A DNA stretch of 34,054 bases from Geminicoccaceae bacterium (GCA_023512415.1 JAILZQ010000012.1:1-34054); one strand, 5' to 3'. Positions 15,860 to 23,569 are shown, counted from the first letter of the stretch. Numbers and translations: made by a program. Notes: generated by a model not told the origin, from the sequence alone.

Positions 15860-17881
15860 TCAGCCGACCCGTTCGCGCAGCCCGGCCCGCCGCAATCCCT
15901 CGGCGAAGAGCTCGAGGTCGCGCGGCCGGCGGAGGGGATAATGTCGGACGAACGCTTCGAGCGAAAAGGCCGGCTCGATCCGATAGATGTCGGCGAGGGC
16001 GTGGGCCGCCTGCTCGCGCCGCCCGAGATGGCCGAGGGCCGCGAGCATCGGCAGATAGGCGCCGAGCAGGATGGGCTTGCGGGCGATCAGCGGGCGCGCC
16101 GCGGCGACCGCCGCCTCGAACCGCTCGGCCAAGAGGTGGGCGAAGACCTCGGCCCGGCCGAACAGGCTCTGCAGCGGGTCGAACGGCGACAGCCGGCGGT
16201 AGCGGGCCATCGCCTCGAGCGCGGCCTCGGGCTCGCCCCGGTAGCAGCGGACCAAGGCGTGGCGCGCCCAGGCCATCGGCAGGGCGGGGTTGAGGGCGAT
16301 CGCCCGCTCGGTGAGCCAGAGCGCATGATCGAGGTCGCGGGCGAGGGCTCGGGTCTGGGCGAAGGTGCAGAGCGCCAAGGGCTCGAGCGGGTCGAGTTCG
16401 AGCGCTCGGCTCGCGGCCGTCGCGACCTCGGCGATCAGCTCTTCGTGGCCGGCCCGCCAGGGATAGCCGGCCCGCAACATCTGCGTGGTCGCGAGCCAGG
16501 CGTGGGCGAGCGCGAGGTTCGGGTCGATCTCGAGCGCCCGGCGCAGGAGCCGGGTCGCCTCGACCAGCTGCGGCACGTCGAGCGCGTAGACCAACCGGAC
16601 GGCGCGCAAGACCAGGAGGTGGGCTTCGCCGCGCGCACTCGCGGGCGGATCGGATCGGCTGCTCTCGCGGACCACGAGCTCGCGCGCGACCCGCGCGGCG
16701 ATCGCCTCGGCGAGCCCGCTCGACAGCTCCCCGAGCGCTCCCGCGCCGAGGATTTCGTGGTCGGTCCAGAGCAGCCGGGCGGTCGCCGTTTCGACCAGCT
16801 CGACGCGCAGACGGAGCGCGCCGTCTTCGTGGGCGACCCGGCCGTACACGAGATAGCGCGCCCCGAGGCGGCGGGCGATCGCCGAGGGGTCGGCGAGCTC
16901 GCGGGCCAGCACCGCGGCCGAGCTCGGCGCCAGCACGAAGATCCAGCGGAACCGGGCGAGGGCCGCCGAGATCTCCTCGGCGAGGCCCTCACCGAGCGGG
17001 GGCAGACCGCCCGGACCGTCCTGCTCGCGAAAGGGCAGGACCACGAGCGAGGCGCCTTCCACGACCGCCTCGTCTCCCGCGGTCCCGGTGGACTCCGCTT
17101 CCACCACCGCGCCCGCTCGGATCCGGGCCAGAAGCCGCTGGGTCGACTCGCTCGGCCGCGCGTCGAGCAGTCGGTGGAGGGCCTCCCGGCACGCCTCGTA
17201 CTGGCGGATCGCCGCGGCCGTGTCGCCGCGCCGGGCGTGCAGCAGCATGAGCGCCCGGTGTGCCGGCTCGTGGGCCGGCTCGAGGGCCAGGATGCGGCCG
17301 GCGAGTGTCGCCTGCTCGCAGGGATCGGCGGTCGCCTCGAGCCCACGCTCCAGCGCCTCGAGGGCGACGCTCCGCCAGCGGGCCCGCTGGGCGGCGAGCC
17401 AGGCGTCGAACGGCCCGCCGAGCCCGTCCAGACCTTCGAGCAGCTCGCCCGGGGGCAGCTCCCCGGGTCCGACTTCCCCGCTCGGCGCGGCCGAGCGGGT
17501 GGCGAGCCGCAACGCATCGACCTCGATCCGGCCGACGTCCAACGCCACGCGATCGTGCGCGATCCGCAACAGCTCGGGCTCCGGCAGCGAGCACCGCAGC
17601 TCGCGCAGGGCCTGGCGGAGGCTGGCGCGTGCCTGCTCCTCGGCGCGTTCGGCCCAGAGCAGGCCGGCGAGCCGCTCGCGACCGATCGGCTGGCCCTCGG
17701 CGAGCGCCAGGACGGCCAAGAGGCCTCGGGCTTTGCGGCCCTTGGGCGTGCGGTCGGTGCCGTCGGGTGCGAGCAGGCGGCAGCCGCCGAGCAGTTCGAG
17801 CCGCCAGCGGCCCGGTGCGGTGGGGGCCGGGCTCGGCGGCGCGGGCTCGGACCGAGTGCGCAAGGTGTGGTCGGCTTGCAT
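15860..17881 (-). CDS. SARP/BTAD transcriptional regulator with TolB-like and TPR domains
   Basis: A 673-residue multidomain regulator. Residues about 26-100 form an OmpR-type winged helix as in SARP proteins (RLELLGGCRLLAPDG, TPKGRKARGLLAVLAL, GLLWAERAEEQARASLRQALREL). About 115-265 is a bacterial transcriptional activator domain (BTAD), ending in helical repeats (ARRGDTAAAIRQYEACREAL). About 280-400 is a TolB-like domain as found in adenylate-cyclase-type regulators (LVVLPFREQ, GLAEEISAALARFRWIFVLAP, LVYGRVAHEDGALRLRVELVE). Residues about 430-660 are TPR-like helices. The promoter at 17921-17949 lies just upstream, divergent from speE. No membrane segment is seen. Target genes are unknown; the divergent speE gene is the obvious candidate. 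Confidence 0.87.
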   Translation of the reverse strand: MQADHTLRTRSEPAPPSPAPTAPGRWRLELLGGCRLLAPDGTDRTPKGRKARGLLAVLALAEGQPIGRERLAGLLWAERAEEQARASLRQALRELRCSLPEPELLRIAHDRVALDVGRIEVDALRLATRSAAPSGEVGPGELPPGELLEGLDGLGGPFDAWLAAQRARWRSVALEALERGLEATADPCEQATLAGRILALEPAHEPAHRALMLLHARRGDTAAAIRQYEACREALHRLLDARPSESTQRLLARIRAGAVVEAESTGTAGDEAVVEGASLVVLPFREQDGPGGLPPLGEGLAEEISAALARFRWIFVLAPSSAAVLARELADPSAIARRLGARYLVYGRVAHEDGALRLRVELVETATARLLWTDHEILGAGALGELSSGLAEAIAARVARELVVRESSRSDPPASARGEAHLLVLRAVRLVYALDVPQLVEATRLLRRALEIDPNLALAHAWLATTQMLRAGYPWRAGHEELIAEVATAASRALELDPLEPLALCTFAQTRALARDLDHALWLTERAIALNPALPMAWARHALVRCYRGEPEAALEAMARYRRLSPFDPLQSLFGRAEVFAHLLAERFEAAVAAARPLIARKPILLGAYLPMLAALGHLGRREQAAHALADIYRIEPAFSLEAFVRHYPLRRPRDLELFAEGLRRAGLRERVG

Positions 17882-17920
17882 CGGGCTCGAGGCGTTCGGG
17901 TTCGATCCTTACAGAAGAAC

Positions 17921-17949
17921 ATTATTCACGACGAATTCACGTCTGTCAT
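17921..17949 (-). promoter_or_regulatory. Sigma-70-type promoter of the SARP-type regulator
   Basis: On the minus strand ATGACA (17949-17944) is separated by exactly 17 bases from AATAAT (17926-17921), each matching the consensus at five of six positions. This gives a leader of about 33 bases before the ATG at 17881. It is the best sigma-70-like promoter seen in the window. Confidence 0.65.
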
Positions 17950-18016
17950 GCGAGAATTGGGCGTGTGGCTTCACGCTCCCTTTCGCCTCGGTTGCGACAA
18001 GGCCCGTGCGCGCGTT

Positions 18017-18042
18017 CGCGATCGGCCGCGGGCCGGATCGCG
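18017..18042 (+). other. First leader hairpin upstream of speE
   Basis: CGCGATC (18017-18023) pairs with GATCGCG (18036-18042); GGCC (18024-18027) pairs with GGCC (18031-18034); G18035 is bulged and the loop is three bases. It lies 17 bases before the terminator hairpin. It could be the partner structure of an attenuator, or a fold of a small RNA. Confidence 0.5.
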
Positions 18043-18059
18043 GAAGCATAGTCGACCAT

Positions 18060-18094
18060 CGCCGGGGCTGGCGACCGTCCCGGCGCTTTTTTTT
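18060..18094 (+). terminator. Intrinsic terminator (plus strand) in front of speE
   Basis: A nine-pair stem (18060-18068 with 18077-18085, one G-T pair) with an eight-base loop is followed by one C and eight T (18087-18094), a classical rho-independent terminator reading toward speE. No plus-strand gene ends upstream; the nearest plus-strand stop is tadA, more than 2.5 kb away. It therefore ends either an early speE leader transcript (attenuation) or a short RNA starting in the AT-rich patch near the regulator start. Confidence 0.7.
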
Positions 18095-18208
18095 CCGGCC
18101 GACCGACGCCCGACGATCCGGCGGCGCCCGCGCCCGCCGTCTCGACGCCCGCCCTGGGCTGCGCTAGGGGCGGTCGAAAGAGGTCGACGGCGTGGTGAGT
18201 GCGCAGCG

Positions 18209-19054
18209 ATGGAGTGGTTCGAGGAGACGCTCTGGCCGAACTGGGCGCAGAAGATCCGGGTCAAGGAGGTCCTCTTTCACGAGAAGACCGCCGTCCAGGA
18301 CCTGATCGTCTTCGAGTCCTGGAGTTGGGGGCGGGTGCTCGCGCTCGACGGCGTCGTCCAGGTCACGACCGCCGACGAGTTCATCTACCACGAGATGATG
18401 ATCCACCCGGCCGTGCTCGCCCACGGCCGGGTCGAGGAGATGCTGATCATCGGCGGCGGCGACGGCGGCTGCCTGCGCGAGGCCTGCCGCTACCCGACGA
18501 TCCGGCGGATCACCCAGGTCGAGATCGACGCGGGTGTCATCGAGTTCTGCCGGCGTTATCTGCCGACCGTCTCCGCTGGGGCCTACGACGATCCGCGCGC
18601 CCGCATCGTGATCGCCGACGGCGCCGCCTTCGTGCGCGCGTGCCCGGACCGGTTCGACGTGATCGTGGTCGATTCGACCGATCCGCGTGGCCCCGGGGAG
18701 GTCCTGTTCACCGCCGAGTTCTACACCGCCTGCCGCGCGCTCCTGCGACCGGGTGGCATCATGGTCACCCAGTGCGGCAACCCTTCGATCTACCCCGACG
18801 AGCTCGTCTTCACCCAGGAGCGCCAACGCCGCGCCGGGTTCGCCGACGTCACCTATTTCTTCGCGCCCGTGCCGACCTACATCGGCGCCAACATGGCGCT
18901 CGGCTGGGCCTCGGACGAACCGGCGCACCGCCGCATCACCGCCGAGGAGCTGCGGCGGCGGGGGGTCCCGGCGGGCCTCAAGCACTACACGCCGGAGATC
19001 CACCTGGCGGCGTTCGCGCACCCCGCCTGGATGATCGAGCGGGTGGGCTATTGA
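18209..19054 (+). CDS. speE: Spermidine synthase (polyamine aminopropyltransferase)
   Basis: A 281-residue aminopropyltransferase. It opens MEWFEETLWPNWAQ and has LFHEKTAVQDLIVFE, GRVLALDGVVQ and DEFIYHEMM (57-64), the nucleotide-binding GGGDGG (82-87), Asp105/Glu-type ligand region QVEIDAGVIEFC, and the catalytic DSTDPRGPGE (155-164). It transfers an aminopropyl group from decarboxylated S-adenosylmethionine to putrescine. No speD (AdoMet decarboxylase) is adjacent. The start ATG gives the normal family N-terminus; ribosome-site signal is weak. A plus-strand intrinsic terminator lies 115 bases upstream, suggesting leader-level control. Confidence 0.95.
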   Translation: MEWFEETLWPNWAQKIRVKEVLFHEKTAVQDLIVFESWSWGRVLALDGVVQVTTADEFIYHEMMIHPAVLAHGRVEEMLIIGGGDGGCLREACRYPTIRRITQVEIDAGVIEFCRRYLPTVSAGAYDDPRARIVIADGAAFVRACPDRFDVIVVDSTDPRGPGEVLFTAEFYTACRALLRPGGIMVTQCGNPSIYPDELVFTQERQRRAGFADVTYFFAPVPTYIGANMALGWASDEPAHRRITAEELRRRGVPAGLKHYTPEIHLAAFAHPAWMIERVGY

Positions 19055-19267
19055 GGCCGGGCTCGGCGGCCGGCGCACAAGGTGGTACCGCACCGGCTCG
19101 ATTGCCACATCCCGAGGACCGCTCACCTGCCGCGCGAGCTTGTGTTAACCGCGCGGTAAGGTTAGTCCGCTAGACACCAAGGCGCGAAGGACGCGCCGCC
19201 GGTTTCGGGGAGTGCGTCAGGGCCGCTCGGGGGAGCTGCCCCTTCCGATCCGTCAGCGGGTGCGACG

Positions 19268-19645
19268 ATGATCAGTGATGCTGCCAAAGTGAGCCGGTCG
19301 GGTGCGGAGAGCGCGCCGGCCGAGGCGGCGCCGGCCGAATGGCCGTTCGCCGAAGGGGTGACCCTCGAGGGGTCGATCGCCGATCCCGCCGAGGAAACGG
19401 TGACCCTCCTGCTGGCCGACCTCGTCCAGGACAGCAACGGCGAGATCGTGCTCTTCAACGATTCGAACCTGCGCCGTCTCGCGCTCGTCACCGAGGCGAG
19501 CGAGGTCGCCCGGGGCGAAGCCCCCCACCACGTGACCGCCGCGGGCGAAGACGTCACGGGCTTCGCCTACGTCACCTTCGACAACGGTGTGACCCTCTAC
19601 TACCAGCCGCCGCTCGAGCTCCTCGTCCATTCCGAGCGCAGCTGA
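19268..19645 (+). CDS. Acidic protein of unknown function
   Basis: A 125-residue acidic protein that I do not recognise. The first 30 residues are Ala/Glu/Pro-rich and probably disordered; the rest alternates short hydrophobic strands (TVTLLLADLVQ, GEIVLFND, LALVTEASEVA, FAYVTFDNGVTLYYQPPLELLV) and looks like a small beta-rich domain. No signal peptide, membrane segment or cysteine is present. The amidohydrolase gene follows after 13 bases, so they are probably one transcript. The 213 bases before it contain a perfect 10-bp palindrome ACCGCGCGGT (19148-19157) in the only AT-richer stretch, a possible promoter/operator zone. Codon use and base composition match the neighbours, supporting a real gene. 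Confidence 0.7.
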   Translation: MISDAAKVSRSGAESAPAEAAPAEWPFAEGVTLEGSIADPAEETVTLLLADLVQDSNGEIVLFNDSNLRRLALVTEASEVARGEAPHHVTAAGEDVTGFAYVTFDNGVTLYYQPPLELLVHSERS

Positions 19646-19658
19646 GCGCGCGCCGGCG

Positions 19659-20516
19659 ATGCCGGATCACCCGATCGTCGACGCGCACGTCCACCTCTAC
19701 GACCCCGCGGTCCTGCCCTACGGCTGGATGCGCGGCGATCCCGTGCTGGACCGGCCGCACGGCCTGGCCGAGCTCGACCGGGCGGCGGGTGCGGTCGCGA
19801 TCGAGAAGCTGGTGTTCGTCGAGGTCGCGGTCGACCCGGGCCACCATCTCGCGGAGGCCCGCCGCGTCCAGGCCCTGGCCGACCGCGATCCGCGGATCGG
19901 CGCGATCGTCGCGCACGTCCCGGTCGAGCGCGGGGCCGCGGTCGAGGCCGATCTCGACGCGCTCCAGGCCCTGCCCGCGCTGCGTGGCATCCGCCGGCTG
20001 ATCCAGGACGAACCCGATCCGGCCTTCTGCCTCGCCGCCGATTTCGTCGAGGGCGTGCGGCGGGTGGGTGCCCGCGGCTTGGTCTTCGAGCTCTGCCTGC
20101 GGGCCGGGCGCGGCCAGCTCGCGCCGGCCACCGAGCTGGTCCGCCGCTGCCCCGACACCCGCTTCGTCCTCGACCATCTGGGCAAGCCGCCGGTCGCGGC
20201 GGGCGGGCTCGACCCGTGGCGGGCCGAGCTCGCCGAACTCGCGCGCTGCCCGAACGTCGTGTGCAAGCTTTCGGGGCTGATCACCGAAGCCGATCCGTCA
20301 CGCTGGACGCGGGCCGAGCTGCGCCCCTACCTCGAGCACGCGCTCGAATGCTTCGGCCCGGAGCGGGTGATGTACGGCAGCGACTGGCCGGTGAGCGCCC
20401 GCACCCACCTCTACACGACTTGGGTGGCGATCCTCGACGAGGTCCTGGCCGGCCTGGAGCCCGTAGCGCGCGAGCGGGTCTGGCGCGGCAACGCCCGGGC
20501 CGTTTACCGCCTCTGA
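19659..20516 (+). CDS. Amidohydrolase-2 family lactonase (L-fuconolactonase/L-rhamnonolactonase-like)
   Basis: A 285-residue TIM-barrel hydrolase of the COG3618 type. Metal-site motifs are DAHVHLYDP (8-16), later FVLDHLGKPP and MYGSDWPVS with the conserved Asp; CKLSGLITEAD precedes the last motif. Members hydrolyse sugar lactones (L-fucono-, L-rhamnono-lactone) or 2-pyrone-4,6-dicarboxylate. The aldo/keto reductase gene about 100 bases downstream belongs to the family that makes sugar lactones from aldoses, so a dehydrogenase-lactonase pair for a deoxysugar is a reasonable inference. Complete and normal in length. Confidence 0.85.
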   Translation: MPDHPIVDAHVHLYDPAVLPYGWMRGDPVLDRPHGLAELDRAAGAVAIEKLVFVEVAVDPGHHLAEARRVQALADRDPRIGAIVAHVPVERGAAVEADLDALQALPALRGIRRLIQDEPDPAFCLAADFVEGVRRVGARGLVFELCLRAGRGQLAPATELVRRCPDTRFVLDHLGKPPVAAGGLDPWRAELAELARCPNVVCKLSGLITEADPSRWTRAELRPYLEHALECFGPERVMYGSDWPVSARTHLYTTWVAILDEVLAGLEPVARERVWRGNARAVYRL

Positions 20517-20524
20517 GCGACCGA

Positions 20525-20545
20525 CGCCGCGTCCCCTTCGCGGCG
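20525..20545 (+). other. Short hairpin after the lactonase gene
   Basis: CGCCGCG (20525-20531) pairs perfectly with CGCGGCG (20539-20545) around a seven-base loop, nine bases after the stop codon. No T-tract follows. It may cap the 3' end of the lactonase message or be chance in GC-rich DNA. Confidence 0.35.
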
Positions 20546-20593
20546 ACCGGAGCCCCATCCGGCCTCCCCGCCCGCCCCCGGCTCGGCTAGCCT

Positions 20594-20608
20594 TCCGACC
20601 GGGTCGGA
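20594..20608. promoter_or_regulatory. Inverted repeat ahead of the aldo/keto reductase gene
   Basis: TCCGACC-G-GGTCGGA is a perfect seven-base dyad with a one-base centre, 13 bases before the ATG at 20622. The position would suit a repressor site or a structure near the ribosome site. GC-rich dyads arise by chance, so this is tentative. Confidence 0.3.
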
Positions 20609-20621
20609 CGGGGAGGCGGAG

Positions 20622-21647
20622 ATGGCGGAAGAGCTGCCACGGCGGCGGGTCGGGCGGACCGACCTCGAGGTCACGGTGCTCGGGCTGGGTGGGGCGCCGC
20701 TCGGCGATCTCTACGAGAAGATCCCGGACGCGCGCGCCTGGGCCACGATCGAGGCGGCCTGGCAGGCCGGCATCCGCCTGTTCGACACGGCCCCGCTCTA
20801 CGGCCATGGGCTCAGCGAGCACCGGATGGGCGAGGTGCTGCGCTCCAAGCCGCGGGACTCCTTCGTGCTCTCGACCAAGATCGGGCGGGTCCTCGAGGCC
20901 GCCGATCCGCGCACGATCGACCGCGGCCAATGGGCCGGCGGCCTGCCGATGCGCTGGCGGTTCGACTACACGGCCGCGGGTACGCGGCGGTCGATCGAGG
21001 ACAGCCTGCAGCGGCTCGGCCTCGAGCGGATCGACATCGTCTTCGTCCACGATCTCGACCCCTGGTGGTGCCCGACCGCCGAGATCTTCGAGCAGCGCTT
21101 GCGCGAGCTCATGAACGGCGGCTGGAAGGTCCTGGACGAGCTGCGCGCGGCCGGTGCGATCCGGGCGATCGGCCTCGGGGTGAACGCGGTCGAGCCCTGC
21201 CTGCGGCTCGCCCGCGAGGCCGACCCGGACGTGTTCCTCCTGGCCGGCCGCTACACGCTCCTCGAGCAGGGCGGGCTCGACGATCTCCTGCCGCTCGCGC
21301 GCGCGAGGGGTTTCTCCTTCCTTTTGGGCGGGCCCTACAATTCCGGGATCCTCGCCACCGGGGCGGTGCCCGGCGCGCGCTACGACTACGAGCCCGCACC
21401 ACCCGAGATCCTGGAGCGGGTCCGGCGGATCGAAGCGGTGTGCGCACGCCACGGTGTGCCCTTGAAGGCGGCGGCGATCCGCTTCCCGCTCGGCCTCGAT
21501 CGGGTCGCGGCGGTCGTCCCGGGGGCGGTCCGGCCCGAGGAGGTCGAGGAGAACCGCCGGCTGATCTCCTGGCCGATCCCGCACGCTTTCTGGGAGGAGC
21601 TCGTGGCCGAGGGGCTCCTGGCCGAGGGCGCTCCCCTGCCGCCTTGA
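20622..21647 (+). CDS. Aldo/keto reductase (L-fucose/D-threo-aldose dehydrogenase-like)
   Basis: A 341-residue NAD(P)-dependent (beta/alpha)8 oxidoreductase. The catalytic tetrad is visible as Asp55 and Tyr60 in FDTAPLYGHG, Lys86 in STKIGR and the His in VFVHDLD; the C-terminal VVPGAVRPEEVEEN is the coenzyme-binding region. The sequence is closest in pattern to D-threo-aldose 1-dehydrogenase/L-fucose dehydrogenase and pyridoxal 4-dehydrogenase. Together with the upstream lactonase it could oxidise an aldose to the aldonate via the lactone. The ATG at 20622 has GGGGAGGCGGAG immediately upstream. The gene is complete. Confidence 0.88.
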   Translation: MAEELPRRRVGRTDLEVTVLGLGGAPLGDLYEKIPDARAWATIEAAWQAGIRLFDTAPLYGHGLSEHRMGEVLRSKPRDSFVLSTKIGRVLEAADPRTIDRGQWAGGLPMRWRFDYTAAGTRRSIEDSLQRLGLERIDIVFVHDLDPWWCPTAEIFEQRLRELMNGGWKVLDELRAAGAIRAIGLGVNAVEPCLRLAREADPDVFLLAGRYTLLEQGGLDDLLPLARARGFSFLLGGPYNSGILATGAVPGARYDYEPAPPEILERVRRIEAVCARHGVPLKAAAIRFPLGLDRVAAVVPGAVRPEEVEENRRLISWPIPHAFWEELVAEGLLAEGAPLPP

Positions 21648-21677
21648 GCCGTCGCGAGCGGGCCGGCCGAAGAAAAC

Positions 21678-21712
21678 GGCCCGCGCCTGCCGTCGTCGGG
21701 CGGGCGCGGGCC
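21678..21712 (+). terminator. Hairpin downstream of the aldo/keto reductase gene
   Basis: GGCCCGCGCC (21678-21687) is perfectly complementary to GGCGCGGGCC (21703-21712), loop of 15 bases, 30 bases past the stop codon. GAAGAAAAC precedes it, which would make a T-tract only on the opposite strand. As a plus-strand terminator it lacks the T-run; it is a strong structure of uncertain role. Confidence 0.5.
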
Positions 21713-21906
21713 CCAAGGATGTCTCAGCCCTCAGCGGCTCTCTTCCTGCCATCGGGGCCGGCGCGGTTCTGTGGCGAAACGCACAGGTCGCGATCCCGTC
21801 CGTGCTTATAGCCGAGATCGGGCCCCCACCGCGGCCGCGGGCGGGCCCGGGAGAGGCGGAAGGTCGCCGGCCCGGCCGGCGGCGACGGTCGAGGAGGACC
21901 CGATCC

Positions 21907-22674
21907 ATGCCCTTGTGCGAACGCGATCTGGCGATCGTCCAGCTCGGGGTCGATTCGCTCACCCGGACGATCGCCGAGCTCGGCCTCACGCTCCTGATCG
22001 AGCAGGATTTCGACGGGCTCGCCGCGTTCCTCCGCGCGCGCGGCAGCTTCGTCAACCCGAGCTTCGATCCGGCGGTGAGCCGGCTCGGCTGGCGCGATTT
22101 CTGGGTCCATTTGTTGGATCCGGCCGGCCGCTCGATCGCCTGCAGTGCCGAGAAGGTGATCGAGACCGACGATTTCATGGAGGAGGTGGCGACCGGCCGG
22201 ATCTGGTACGAGGGTGGCTTCGCGGCGCGCGGCGGGCCCGAGCGCATCGAGGTGGTCCGGCCGAGCGTGCGCCTTGCCGGCACGCTCAGCCATTCGGGCT
22301 CGACCTGGGTCGACCCGGTCTGGCGCGGCCACGGGCTCGCCATGCTGATGACCCGGCTGTCGCGGGCGCTCTCCTTCCGCAACCACGGGGTCGCCGCGAA
22401 TACGGGCTTCGTCCGCCACAGTCTCTACGTGACACCCGTGCCGACCGAGAGCTACGGCTATGCGCATGTCGAGAAGTGCCTGGACGGCTTCTTCCCGCCG
22501 CAGAACGGGCCCGAGGTCCTCTATCTCTGCTGGATCACCGACCTCGAGTTCGTCCGTTCGGTCCAAGCGCTGCCCGAGCATCCGCGCCGTCCGGTCCCGC
22601 TCGCTCCGGCCGAGCCGGCGCCTCCGCCGGCAACCGCCCCCGCCGCCGCCACGCTCGCGGTGAACGGGAGGTGA
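21907..22674 (+). CDS. GNAT-like acyltransferase, first of a tandem pair
   Basis: A 255-residue protein of a family I cannot name. The middle part looks like a GNAT acetyltransferase: beta-strand SHSGSTWVDPVWRGHGLAMLM resembles motif A (V-P--RG-GLA), followed by a helix with LSRALSFRN. Around it are IEQDFDGLAAFL near the N-terminus, a very conserved AEKVIETDDFMEEVATGR block and YGYAHVEKCLDG near residue 180. The C-terminus is an Ala/Pro tail. Its neighbour at 22832 is a paralogue, 140 of 206 positions identical in a hand alignment without gaps. The ATG follows AGGAGG by nine bases. No signal peptide or membrane segment. Substrate unknown. Confidence 0.78.
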   Translation: MPLCERDLAIVQLGVDSLTRTIAELGLTLLIEQDFDGLAAFLRARGSFVNPSFDPAVSRLGWRDFWVHLLDPAGRSIACSAEKVIETDDFMEEVATGRIWYEGGFAARGGPERIEVVRPSVRLAGTLSHSGSTWVDPVWRGHGLAMLMTRLSRALSFRNHGVAANTGFVRHSLYVTPVPTESYGYAHVEKCLDGFFPPQNGPEVLYLCWITDLEFVRSVQALPEHPRRPVPLAPAEPAPPPATAPAAATLAVNGR

Positions 22675-22831
22675 CATCGGGATACGATCGGCCGCCGAAG
22701 TCGTTTGGTTAACAAAGGGTTATCGCCGAGAACGGGTCCGCCGCGGAAGACGCGGCCTCGACTCCCGGCGGGACCGGCGGTGGGCGCGAGCCCCCGCCGC
22801 GTTCCGGGGGTTGCCAGGAGGACCCGTGCCC

Positions 22832-23569
22832 GTGTCCACGCCGGACGACCGTCACGTTCCCCTGCAGGACGGGATCGACGCCCTCGCCGATGCCGTCGCC
22901 CGCCTCGGCCTGTCGCTCGTGATCGAGCGCGATTTCGACCGCCTCGTCCGCTTCCTCGAAAGCCAGGGGAGTTTCGCCAACCCGTCCTTCGATCCGCGCC
23001 GGAGCCGGCTCGGGCCCGAGGATTTCTGGCTCGCGGCGCTCGACGCGGAGGGGGCGATCGTGGCCTCGAGCGCCGAGAAGGTGATCGAGACCGAGGACTT
23101 CATGGAGGAGGTGGCGACCGGCCGGATCTGGTACGAAGGCGGTTTCGCCCGGGTCTTCGGCGTCGAGCGGGTCCCGACCCTGGCGGTGAGTGTGCGGCTC
23201 GCGGGTCGCTTGAGCCACTCCGGCTCGACCTTCGTCGTGCCCTCGCACCGCCGCTCCGGGCTCGCCATGTTCCTGCCGTGGCTCTCGCGCGCGCTCTCCT
23301 TCCGCAACGCCGGCTGCCTCGCCAACACGGGCTTCGTCCGGCAGAGCCTGGCCGACACGCCCGTTCCCCAGCGTTCCTACGGCTACGCCCATGTCGAAAA
23401 GTGCCTGGACGGCTGGTTCCCGCCGCAGGGCGGCTCGGAGGTGCTCCATCTCTGCTGGATCACCGCCGAGGAGTTCCGCGCCAAGCTCGCGACCCTGCCC
23501 GAGCATCCGCGTCACCCGGTGCCGCTGCCGGTAAGGCCTCGTCCCCGTCTCGTGCCGGTCGCGGTCTGA
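22832..23569 (+). CDS. GNAT-like acyltransferase, second of a tandem pair
   Basis: A paralogue of the preceding gene, about 245 residues, with the same layout: IERDFDRLVRFL, the AEKVIETEDFMEEVATGR block, SHSGSTFVVPSHRRSGLAM as the likely GNAT motif A, ANTGFVRQSL and YGYAHVEKCLDG. In the acyl-CoA-binding loop the first copy has RGHGLA and this one RRSGLA. The GTG at 22832 stands ten bases after AGGAGG, matching the spacing of the first copy; an in-frame GTG at 22826 is also possible. The 157 bases between the copies hold an AT-rich island (22706-22725) that may be a separate promoter. The last 110 bases overlap the convergent PAS-like gene. Function unknown. Confidence 0.76.
   Translation: MSTPDDRHVPLQDGIDALADAVARLGLSLVIERDFDRLVRFLESQGSFANPSFDPRRSRLGPEDFWLAALDAEGAIVASSAEKVIETEDFMEEVATGRIWYEGGFARVFGVERVPTLAVSVRLAGRLSHSGSTFVVPSHRRSGLAMFLPWLSRALSFRNAGCLANTGFVRQSLADTPVPQRSYGYAHVEKCLDGWFPPQGGSEVLHLCWITAEEFRAKLATLPEHPRHPVPLPVRPRPRLVPVAV

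Larger units (their letters stand above)
17882..18208. other. 327-base divergent intergenic region between SARP-type regulator and speE
   Basis: No gene is supported here. The part next to the regulator (about 17905-17960) is AT-rich for this genome and holds the regulator promoter. The middle holds two consecutive strong hairpins, the second with an eight-T tract on the plus strand. The last 110 bases before speE are very GC-rich with no recognisable promoter. An open frame in phase with speE runs through it from 17948, but the sequence is compositionally unlike protein in this genome and SpeE has its normal N-terminus at 18209. Confidence 0.7.

Noticed and set aside
17897-17912. GGTTCGATCC, resembling a tRNA T-arm
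   Set aside because: No acceptor, anticodon or D-arm pairing could be placed around it; it lies in the leader of the SARP-type gene.
17948-18208. Possible 87-residue N-terminal extension of SpeE starting at the ATG at 17948
   Set aside because: In frame, but Arg/Pro-rich, runs through the terminator hairpin, and SpeE has its normal family N-terminus at 18209.
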